Source of the DNA: Lunularia cruciata
Lineage: Eukaryota > Streptophyta > Marchantiopsida > Lunulariales > Lunulariaceae
Assembly: GCA_948567375.1 (NCBI GenBank)
Contig: OX419758.1
Location: 25,487,001-25,551,000, forward strand
Direction: 5' to 3'
Length of the DNA stretch: 64,000 nucleotides
Made by a program: the position numbers and the translations under genes. The notes beneath the pieces were generated by a model that was not told where the DNA came from, searched no databases, and worked only from the letters and a program-made list of their open reading frames with translations. Within the stretch, counting starts at the first letter, position 1. Each line of letters starts with the position of its first letter. Positions 54,882 through 64,000 of this stretch are shown piece by piece.

Positions 54882-57800
54882 ATGGCTCATTTCGATGATG
54901 TCTACGAGTACATGGTTGAAGATTACGACGCGGTTGACTTCGACGATGGAGACGATGAATTTCTCGAGGCTGCCCGAGAACGAGTGTCACTCGAATCTGA
55001 CCTAGATGAAGATGACAGTGAGGTATGAACCCTCTTAACTCTGGCTTATCTATGATAAAGCATGAATTATGTCAATAAAAAGAAGTCATTAGCACAGAGG
55101 AGTTCGACAAATTTCCCTAGTCGATCTAAGCATGTGGTGTTGTAATGTCGTGTATGGCGAGAAAGTATGGTCGATATTGACATAATTGTGATTGATGACA
55201 ATAATGAAATAGACAATGTCATTTACTCAATTCATTCAAGCAGATATGGAATTGTGATTCACTCACGTGGACCTTGATCTTGAGCAGTATTGGAGATAAT
55301 GAATTCAGATGCAAATGAATGTAGCGAGGTTACTGGACATACTTTACTTTCTTTTATATGGAAAGACCATGTTCGATGGAGCTGTAATTCGCTTTTGTTA
55401 TAAAGCCTTGTGATATGTATGCTTATAATAATACAGCGTTTACGTTCGTACTCAGCTGAATTCATGGCATGCAACGTATGTCTATTGCGGAATAGGAAAA
55501 TTGCAGTTCTGACGTTCCTATCAGTTATCAGCTACCTCTTTTGAGTAGTTTGCTGAGGTTCGTTTGACCTGAAATTTCAGGTGAGGAACGTGACAGACAC
55601 AACCGCAGCCGAAGCTAGGCGGGGGAAGGATATCCAGGGAATTCCATGGAGCAGATTGCAGTTCACACGAGAAAAATACAGGGAACAAAGGCTGCAACTG
55701 TATAAAAATTATGAGAATCTAAATCAACCGCATGACAATCTGGAAAAAGTAAGTTCATTTTCGAAACCTTCATAGTAGATATTCTTTGCTCGTGATATTT
55801 TTGGTTGTGACGGCTCTTTGACAATGTTTGTGCACCAAATCTTTTTGGTATTCTTTGTGCGAGTGGACTTACTGACTTATGATTGCCCGAGCGTCCTCGA
55901 AGCAGGAATGCAAATCACCTTCTAAAGGAGGAAACTTTTACCAGTTTCGCTACAATACAAGATCTGTCAAATCGACGTATGTCCATTTCCAGGTATTCCC
56001 TCGCTGCTTCTTTGTACTCTTCACTGACCTTACGCTAGATAAATTTGCACTTCCTGACTTGCGGATACGAGCAAAGATTACCATGACGCGTATAGACATT
56101 GACGTTCCAGTAAGAGATTCAAAGCTAGTGTTCCTTTAGGAGTGACGGTGTTTGCGTACTTGATTCTCAGGGAATGAGAATCGTACCGATACCATGAATT
56201 TTATAATACTTGCATATTCAGTGTCTTGTGTTTATAGATCTGAGTTTTCATAACCGGTTTTTCAATCCATTACTCAATATGTTTTTCCTGTGTTGCTTTT
56301 CGTTTCTATGTTTGGAAGGGCAATTTCATCGATCTTTGACTGATCACTCGCTTCCGGTGAATTACAGCTTAGGAACCTGGTTTGGGCCACGTCAAAACAT
56401 GATATTTACTTGATGCACAGTTTTGTTGTCATGCACTGGTCACCAATGACTCGAAGGGGCACGGAGGTGCTTAATGTAGCAGGTCCGGTAATGCCTGTGT
56501 CGGAGGTATGATGCAAAAGCCCCACAGCCCTTTTCTTTTCATCATATCTAGCAATCGCTCTAGCAGTTAACTTGAAGCAGACTTCTACAAGACGCCAGTC
56601 CAATAGCCTCACTCATCGTCTAGGCACCTTGGCACCTTTGCGTTCTGACGCGTCCAATTTGGAACGTCTTGTTTTGCTCGTAACAATGTACAGGCTCAAA
56701 GACATCCATTTGCTTATCCGCAAAGCTTAGGACGTGTTCAAATCAGCACTATGTGTGTCAAGAACAACCTTCTGGTAGCCGGAGGTTTCAAGGGAGAGAT
56801 GGTGTGCAAGGTACGATGGTTGTTAAGAGTAGTGGAGGGAATGAATGTAGCTAGTTACTAGACGCTCCTTGTGCTTCTACCACACTATAAGAGATTCCGA
56901 TTCTACTCTTACTAAATATATACACTAGGGAGATACCCGTGTCTGTCCACTATATTCTAGATAACATCTGAAGGCCAAGTTTTGTTGATGATCTGATTGA
57001 TAAAAGTTTACCTCCCATACCTACATCACGATGTCACGTCTTGTCCATCAGTCTCACGTGGGTATGAAACCGTGTCCTAAATAATGGGTTTTATATTTAT
57101 TACTCAATAAAGATTGATAAAGAAGTATCCGGTCTGGACACGAGATCTACCTGGGACCGAAAGTTGTTGAAGTATGATATAAGCGAATAAGGAGTAAACT
57201 CTCTTGATTGTCAAGAGTGCATCGGCTTTTCTTTTGGGATAGCGAAATCGTTCCCGAAAGAATTGCAAAAAGTTTGACAAACCATTACTTTATACAGTTG
57301 ATATGGTCTTTGAAGTCAAGTGGAGACCAGTGATGTGAGACTGTCATTGATGCAGTATCTGGATCGTCCTGGAATTTCGTATTGTGCGAAAATTACTCAT
57401 GATGAGAATGCCATCACGAACGCTATTGAAATTTATGACAATCCCAGGTATGTCCACTGTATCGACCTCGACCTTATGCTGTAAAGTAGCAAAGAAGGAT
57501 TTACGGGCCTTGGAATCTTGCTTCTCTCGTATTCGACGAACATCAGATATGCCTGTGTAGATGTATGGACATTAACTACCCCTTGCTCCCGTTTATCAAG
57601 ATTTGGTGCGGGGCTCCGGGATATAATTAGATCAGAAGTATAAGGAACGTACTGATAACAAAAGTAAGGAACAAAAGATCGATGACATTCTAGCTCTGTG
57701 TGTATATCAATAGAAGTTGAGCATTGGGACATTCTTTAGTAAGTGTGAGGTCTTAGCAATCTCCACGATGTGCTGGGGTTGTCCATACCAAGAAGGCTTT

Positions 57801-58860
57801 CTGAGAACTAGCTTCACGCATTTGCAGTGGTGTTACTCGCCTCATGAGTTCAAACAATGACTCTGTGGTAAGAGTGTTCGATTGTGGGAGCTTTTCAGTC
57901 CTTGCAAAATTCGAGTTTCCGTGGCCAGTAAATGTGAGTACCAAGTACAGACTTGTTTTCTTGAATATGGCCTTCGAGATTATTCTTCTTCTAGAGATCT
58001 CTTACGCGTTTGTTTAGGTAGTGGTTACCACGTATTTCGACTGTGTAGTCTCTGTGTGCAAATCAAGGCCTTGAGCTTGATCTCTTAAAACATATTTTGG
58101 GCTTGGACGGGGTCTGTATACCATCACACAATATTTTGGGGTATGGACTCGAGTTTGTCCTTCACGTGAGGATTTTATTACACTTGATTTTTTATCCATC
58201 TTGTCTGGTTATATTTCTACAGCATACATCTGTGAGTCCAGACAGCAAAACGGTTATAGTCGTCGGAGACAATGCGGAAGGCATTCTTGCTGATACTCAG
58301 ACTGGGCAGGTAATATTACCTCGAAGATTTCTCAGGTTTAGAGTCTTCGAGGCTCTGATCTGTGGCAGTGAGGCTTGCTCTAAGTTCTCATAAATTTGTT
58401 TCATCATGCATTCATCTTACTCCATATTATTCTGTTGTTTTGACAGACTATTGGGAGATTGGTCGGTCATTTAGATTACTCCTTCGCCTCAGCATGGCAT
58501 CCAGATGGAAACGTTTTTGCAACTGGCAACCAGGATACAACATGTCGTCTTTGGGATGTTAGGATGCTCAATAAGTCTTTGGCAGTCTTGAAGGGGCGCA
58601 TTGGTGCAATTCGATCAATTCGCTTCACATCAGATGGAAGATTTATGGCTATGGCGGAGCCAGCGGACTTTGTGCACATTTTTGACACGAAGCAAGATTA
58701 CAACCAATGCCAAGAGATAGATATTTTTGGCGAAGTTGCTGGAATTTCTTTCAGCCCAGATACTGAAGCACTATTTGTAGGGGTAACAGACCGCACATAT
58801 GGGAGTTTACTGGAATTTAATCGTTGCCACGCGAACAGGTATCTTGACTCTTACGTTTAG
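54882..58860 (+). CDS. WD40-repeat protein (plant relatives of the SPAC2A9.03-type WD40 family), nine exons
   Basis: Exons: 54882-55022, 55581-55748, 55906-55992, 56368-56505, 56694-56810, 57356-57447, 57828-57933, 58223-58309, 58447-58860. Every intron begins GT and ends AG, phases match, and the total is 1350 nt, or 449 codons plus TAG. The N-terminus is very acidic (DDVYEYMVEDYDAVDFDDGD). The conserved block EARRGKDIQGIPWSRLQFTR and NFYQFRYNTRSVKSTYVHFQ precedes the WD repeats. Repeat-like pieces include NLLVAGGFKGEMVCK, SVVRVFDCGSFS, VSPDSKTVIVVGDNAEGI, FASAWHPDGNVFATGNQDTT with CRLWDVR, and FTSDGRFMAMAEPADFVHIF. It ends GVTDRTYGSLLEF...RYLDSYV. From memory of the plant family, length, acidic start and YLDS ending match closely. 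The molecular role of this family is not established. It probably acts as a protein-binding beta-propeller. No defect was found; the start ATG is the first in a sensible context. Confidence 0.92.
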
Positions 58861-60710
58861 TGTTTAGGATTAGCTCTCACAAAAGGCCCTTATTTATCCA
58901 TGATGGGGTTACGGTCTGCATTCAAGCACGCTTTCATGGCCGCGCTCCGGTCCCTAGCCTTGTTGGAGCCCACCGTTTATATTGTTCAATGTCGGAGTAC
59001 ACCATTCTCCACAAAACAAATAATCCTGAATCAAAGAGGCTCGATGTCCTGAGAGTGCTAGGTAGGAAGCTTGAGGTAGGGTTAGTGGAGGATTGGGACT
59101 GTATAAGTGTACAGTGGATTGTGCAGACTTTGAAGGAGATTGTGCAGACTTTGAAGAACTCATTCCGGAGTGGCTTCTTTATCAAGTGTATATACATCTG
59201 AAGGTGGATTAGTCATGCTGTTCAGTTCTTCATCGACGTCCACTCCAAGCAGCATGCATATTAGGTTGCGGGCCCGCGTTAAGTCAAGCCGGAACCCGGT
59301 GCCTTTGTATCAATTTGTATCATTTGTCCGCAGATGCTGAATGTAGTGGCTGTGTTCTTTGTAAGAGTAAGCAGTAATGAAATGGTCAAGAGTTAACCAG
59401 GGTTCCGGAAGAAGATATATGTTTGTCTGCACTGGCGGATAATCAGCAACTTCTCTCTAAGTTGCTGATTTGGCTGGTGAGTGCATGGTCACGTTCGTTG
59501 TGAACAGTTCGGTCTTCTGGTTGTGGAAGTGCGCATCGACGCATCTGTATTTGCTCTTTCTTGTCTCTTGCAAATTTCACAGAATTGGATATGGATCTTT
59601 TCTCTTCGCACTGTGTCTCGCTATTTGGGCAATTGGGTGATGAATCCAGAAACTACATGAGTCGTAGAAAAATGTTCTTCAGACCTATGGTGCACTGTTG
59701 GTTGAGTCGACTCTTGGCACTTGGGGTGTGCACAACACCCGTTAGCTTGTTGCCCTCTTCAGGCAGACAGATGAGAGTTGTTGCTTGTAGATTCCAAACC
59801 AACTGTTGTATGGTTTATGATCTCTCAGTCAGAAATGCCACAAGTTTCTAGAGGTTCTGAGGTCAGCTCGACCCGAGGCAAAGACCTCACTATCTGGCGC
59901 AAAACCAACGTTAGTCTTCTTATTTCACAGTGCATGAAGTGCGCCGTCTAAAAGGATAACGATCTATGTTGTCAGCGGGTAACCAGAAATAGACTTATAA
60001 TTGACATTGCGCGAAGTGCCTGTTTCATGGCAAGTCTAAACCAATTGGTTTGTGCTTATCAGGCCCTAAGAAACGTTGATCCTGCTGTCTATAAATTAGA
60101 TGCCTATACGAAATATGGGCACGAAGGGGAACGGTTGATGTGGACTCTGCACTTGCAGACTTTGAGAGCATCGGGAATCACATGGTATAAACAGCAAGCT
60201 GGGACGCAACTTTGGAATTGTGGGATCCACAAGCTTTCAAAGCAAACCCAACCCACTTCGCGGCGACACACCAGTGGCTCCACACGAAGTTCCAGGTTTA
60301 AAAGCACCTAACTACTCCGCTGCTTTCTGGTATATAGCCAGAACCTATGTCATAATTTGTAAGGCTACGAGCATCATGCTCTATTCTCCATAAAAAACAT
60401 CGAACGCGAGGAGAGCAATGACGCCGCTATTCGTTAGTACTAAAAGCTAACAGACACCTATACAACTTGTGCCTGACGCGATCTAGGAACCTTTTCACGT
60501 AGATCGATCATAAAGGATCTCCTACTGATGATGTTACTGCATTTAAGTGCCCTCAATTTAAAACCACTAGTTGGAACTGTTTTAGTAACTGTTTGACGAT
60601 GAAACCTCCCTATAGATTTTAGCCTGTGCTTTAGAGAACTCTAGAAAGTCAGCTCCGGAGGAACTGACTGGTCCACATCTCGGCTCAATTTTCTCAAAGG
60701 ACCAAATACT
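58861..60710. other. 3' flank of the WD40 gene and intergenic DNA
   Basis: It presumably includes the 3' untranslated region. A 24-bp tandem repeat, gattgtgcagactttgaag(a/g), lies at about 59113-59160. Short frames (for example 60027-60311) have no recognisable domain. No other gene is supported. Confidence 0.4.
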
Positions 60711-60735
60711 GGTCTGGTCTGGTCTGGTCTGGTCT
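60711..60735. repeat. Microsatellite (ggtct)5
   Basis: Five perfect copies of ggtct. Confidence 0.95.
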
Positions 60736-62963
60736 TCTCTGCTTTTCATTCGTTGGAAACCTTCTTCATTTACATACTGAAGACCACTAAGCATGACCAT
60801 TAGTAAGTAGTGGGGAAGACGTGGATCAGCCCACATCTAACTTCAGACGTGCATCAGACACAAAATTTCGTTTTACACGAATAGATTAGATAGTTCGGCG
60901 TCAGAACTATTGAGTTTATATTGATTTCACATTCCGGATGTGACTATATTATTCGTCAGTATTACGAAAGATGAAATGGAAACTAATGTGTAGAGCATCA
61001 CTCTAGTTATGAAATTTGATCCAGCTCCGCTTTGTCTCATGGAATCTTTATCTATATTTGGTTACTCTGTGAACTCTCCGTTGCAATAAGGATCTATTTG
61101 GTATTTGCAAATGGGTACTTTTGACTAGTGGCCCTTCAGTTTGCTTATCATGTTAGGGATCTTATGAAGTGTTCAGCCGGTAACACGCACCGAGTATAAA
61201 CATCCTATACTTCGCCGAGTATAAACATCCGATACTTCGAAGTCTATTAACAGTCACTCTTAGTACTCTAGGGTAACGAACCTGCTTTTTATCCGTTTCA
61301 TTTGCATGAGATTCTCCAACATTGCGTAGCCCGGTCTACACGAGATATGCATGCCAATAGCCTCAACACCCAGGGAACATTTCCAAATAATGTTGTCCTC
61401 AATGATCACAAAGTTGCAGTTGGTAACGTAAAACATCATATACAGAAATACCTCGTACGGATCGTTTGACATATGTTCAAAGCGAGAGACCGTTTACAAA
61501 TTTTGGAACTGCACACTTGCATGAGAGGGACTAACTAGAGACATTCTAACCTTTCCATCACTTCGTATGTCTAACTCCATACCGTTTCTGCATGACATTG
61601 TGCCAAAGCTCGTCCTATCTACCGTGTGAGCTTTATGCACGACATTCCCACAGAAAGACGACTCCAAGTCATCCCTATATTATGTCATGTCATAGCGTAT
61701 CCGAATTGAGATGCGTGTGGTTCGTCAACCACAGATTTTATGTACATCGCGTAGCTAGCGCAGAAGCAAGACATGAGGTATCGCCTATTTAGATCAGACC
61801 ACTGAAGGAGCATTGGGGACAACTGAGTGTTTGGAAGTTTGCGCGAATCAATCTTGTTCTTACAAATCTCGATAAACGCACAGCTCATCAAGAGTGCTGA
61901 ATGCTTTCAGATTTTGTCAAGGTTTTATTTAAAACAAAAGCCAGCTGAGAATGTTGGAACAGGGGCTTCCAGATCCACACTGAGAAGTACGAAGTTTCCG
62001 TATGAAACTATGCATTGGGGAACTAAGGCGATGATATAGTGTACTGTAGCAACATTGCAGAGTATACTTTACCCCATAAGTATTGTGGACAGGACGTGCT
62101 TAACCACGCGGGGTGGATAGTGAACACCAATTATAGACCTTTGAAACTTTTATTCATTCTCTCTCTTTCAATGATTAAAGTTCGAGGAAGTCCGTCCAAA
62201 AGGTCCAGTGCAGCATCCATCTGGACAGAACGTGCTCATCTTCCTTTGGCTTTTTGAATGACCTTAAGACTATTCTTGCAAATTCATGAGCTCGCATCAG
62301 TCATGTTCGCAATCTCAGATTGACAACTAACAGAAGCTGAATCTAAGTAGTGTTCACCGGAGCTTTGTTGCTTGTCCTGTTTTTGAAGAAGACAAAGATG
62401 TTAGCACCATGCTGACTAGGCCTGATGTTTAAGGGATCTCGCTTCCTCTCCAATTGACTCCGAAATTGATGAAACCTCCAGATATAATTGGAAAAAGGCG
62501 ACCGCGTAATTGCAGACAGCTGCTCAACCCACCCGCCATGTCTCAGTGGACAATTCACAAGCATGATACAGGACATAGTACAATATAGACTATAGAGTCT
62601 AGACCCAGTTTGAACACCATGGCTGCGATTACTTAACTTCATGTGCAGAACCCACTAAGTGTTATCATGAACTTCGGAAATGAATCTCAAATTCGCCGTG
62701 CAGAAACACTCATTCCAGTATTTGTCCTCTGTAAAAGCAATCACTAGTCTTGAAGCTATTGTAGAGCAAGACGAAATGGAAAGGAACGCTCCATGGAAAG
62801 ACAACAAGGTGCTTCTCTGCAGTCTTGAGAGGCTTAAGCCACTTTGAGCTCCTACATTCCATTCGTTGCATGCAGGTGGAGAACAACACACATTGATGAT
62901 TTCGTAGTGATGCAGTAAATCAAACTAGAATTATCCAGAACATGAAATTCAGCTTCCTACCTC
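60736..62963. other. Intergenic DNA
   Basis: No gene recognised. A tandem repeat of ~25 bp (cgagtataaacatcc-atacttcg, two units) lies at 61191-61239. Confidence 0.45.
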
Positions 62964-63250
62964 TGTTAGAAAAACACAGTCCCTAGGACCTCTCACAATA
63001 GCACATCACAACCACATCAAACAGAAATCAGAAGACTAATAGGAAATAACGTGGTTCACTCCCTGTCCCGGAAGCTACCACCTTGGCTGAAATAGGCTCA
63101 CACCAGCCTTCATTTTTCTTTATTTCTCATTGCACATATTTATACATTATAAACAGGTCCATCACTGTCATCCACTTGAACTTCTAGACAAGTGACAAGC
63201 AACGGCCATCAGTTACATTTGCTTTTGCTCTTGACAAGCCAAACATAACA
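62964..63250 (-). repeat. Copia 3' LTR
   Basis: It is 287 bp on the plus strand, from TGTTAGAAAAACACAG to CCAAACATAACA; in the element's sense TGTTATG...CTAACA. Its partner is outside the window, so the ends rest on TG/CA and the neighbouring purine tract. Confidence 0.8.
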
Positions 63251-63266
63251 ATCTCCACCTTTTGCT
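63251..63266 (-). other. Copia polypurine tract
   Basis: The minus strand reads AGCAAAAGGTGGAGAT directly before the LTR, the classic copia form ending GGTGGAGAT. Confidence 0.85.
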
Positions 63267-63299
63267 TGTATCCACCATATCATCCCAAAGAGCACAATT

Positions 63300-64000
63300 C
63301 AAGGTTGAGCAAGTTCATGCATAACTTGAACATGCATAACTCATGCATGCAAGGTTGAGCAAATTCATGCATAACTTGAACTTCTCAACAGGAACAGGTT
63401 TAGTCAACATATCAGCTGCGTTTACCTCTGTGCCAATCTTTTGCAAATTGATCTCACCATTTATCACAGCTTCCTTGATAAAATGATGTCTCACATCAAT
63501 ATGCTTTGTCCTTGAATGATATACTTGAATTTTGGCCAAGTGAATAGCGCTTTGGCTATCAGAAAAAAGTGTGGACTTCATGTGAGGGAGTCCTACATCC
63601 TTGGCTAATATTTGTAGCCATATTGCTTCTTTGGCAGCCTCAGCTGTTGCCATATATTCCGCCTGTAGTAGAAAGAGCAATTGTAGATTGGAGAGTAGAC
63701 TTCCAACTTACTGCACCACCAACAAGTGTAAAAACAAACCTGTTGTAGACCTTCTCTTATCCAAGTCTCCGGCAAAGTTAGAATCTACATACCCTATAAT
63801 TCCTCCTTCTTGGTTCTTCTCCACATCAAAGGTAACGCCAATATTTATAGTCCCTTTCAAGTAACAAAGTATCCACTTCACAACTTCCCAATGTTGTTTC
63901 CGTGGATTTTCCATGTATCTACTCACCATACTCATAGCATATGAGATGTCTGGTCTAGTGCAGACCATAGCATACATTAAACTCCCAACAGCATTAGCAT
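63300..64000 (-). pseudogene. Copia pol: end of RT and RNase H
   Basis: The minus-strand reading has MYAMVCTRPDISYAMSMVSR, YMENPRKQHWEVVKWILCYL, IGYVDSNFAGDLDKRRSTTG (RNase H Asp region), AEYMATAEAAKEAIWLQILA (Glu), LFSDSQSAIHLAKIQVYHSR and TKHIDVRHHFIKEAV, with NAADMLTKPVPVEKF at the end. Two frameshifts of one base, about 75 bp apart (near 63740 and 63665), put the stretch between TTG and AEYMA out of frame, so this copy is probably dead. The region after the stop carries a 40-bp near-repeat, aaggttgagcaa(g/a)ttcatgc, at 63302-63385. Confidence 0.88.

Larger units (their letters stand above)
62964..64000 (-). mobile_element. Copia element, 3' end (partial)
   Basis: This is a minus-strand Ty1/copia element with its 3' LTR, polypurine tract and RNase H end in the window; the rest lies beyond 64000. 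The flank before the LTR is acctc, which should recur beyond the other LTR as the target duplication. Confidence 0.88.

Noticed and set aside
58836-58860. Possible splice donor (aacag-gtatct) before the stop of the WD40 gene
   Set aside because: Reading through gives RYLDSYV and a stop, which fits the expected ending and length of the family.
60027-60311. Plus-strand frame of 94 codons
   Set aside because: No recognisable motif and no supporting context.

Overview
The window is nuclear DNA from a land plant or close streptophyte relative. The evidence is plant-type Ty3/gypsy and Ty1/copia LTR retrotransposons (initiator-Met primer sites, chromodomains, plant-style integrases) and one intron-rich gene for a WD40 protein whose N-terminus and C-terminal half resemble a family conserved in plants. 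A non-seed plant is possible but I cannot fix the species. There are no bacterial features. About 48 kb is layered retrotransposon wreckage, then about 14 kb is low-repeat DNA with the one host gene, and the last 1 kb is the edge of a copia element.

Layout. 1-4475: minus-strand chromovirus family C, copy C1, entering from the left edge, with a truncated 5' LTR. 4476-8263: copy A1 of an unusual gypsy family A (LTR, leader, gag), cut off before the protease. 8264-12004: unrecognised repeat debris. 12005-21161 plus 33608-34795: copy A2 of family A, split by a nested insertion. A2 reads in one frame through gag, two zinc knuckles, protease, a C5-cytosine DNA methyltransferase and reverse transcriptase. 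A 1.3-kb piece including the RT is tandemly duplicated. RNase H and integrase follow, then the start of a PHD finger. 21162-33607: chromovirus B, with matching 423-bp LTRs and target duplication acttc, inserted in A2. 21963-29803: minus-strand gypsy F, with matching 692-bp LTRs, inserted in B. 34811-35089: a C-family LTR fragment. 35090-41065: very decayed copy A3, with a complete PHD finger after the integrase and a 1.9-kb solo LTR inside it. 41066-48401: full-length chromovirus C2 on the minus strand, with a reversed solo LTR of its own family in its gag.

48402-54881 holds no gene I can support, only small tandem and inverted repeats. 54882-58860 is an apparently intact nine-exon gene (449 codons) for a WD40-repeat protein. 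58861-62963 is its 3' flank and unannotated DNA. 62964-64000 is the 3' LTR and pol end of a minus-strand copia element that runs off the window.

The main discovery candidate is family A: a gypsy polyprotein that carries its own DNA methyltransferase between protease and RT, and a PHD finger (histone-reader fold) after integrase in place of the usual chromodomain. A writer and a reader of chromatin marks in one retroelement suggest that it shapes its own chromatin or targeting; that is inference. A second candidate is the LTR of element B, which holds an array of heat-shock-element-like GAAGCTTC palindromes just upstream of its TATA box.
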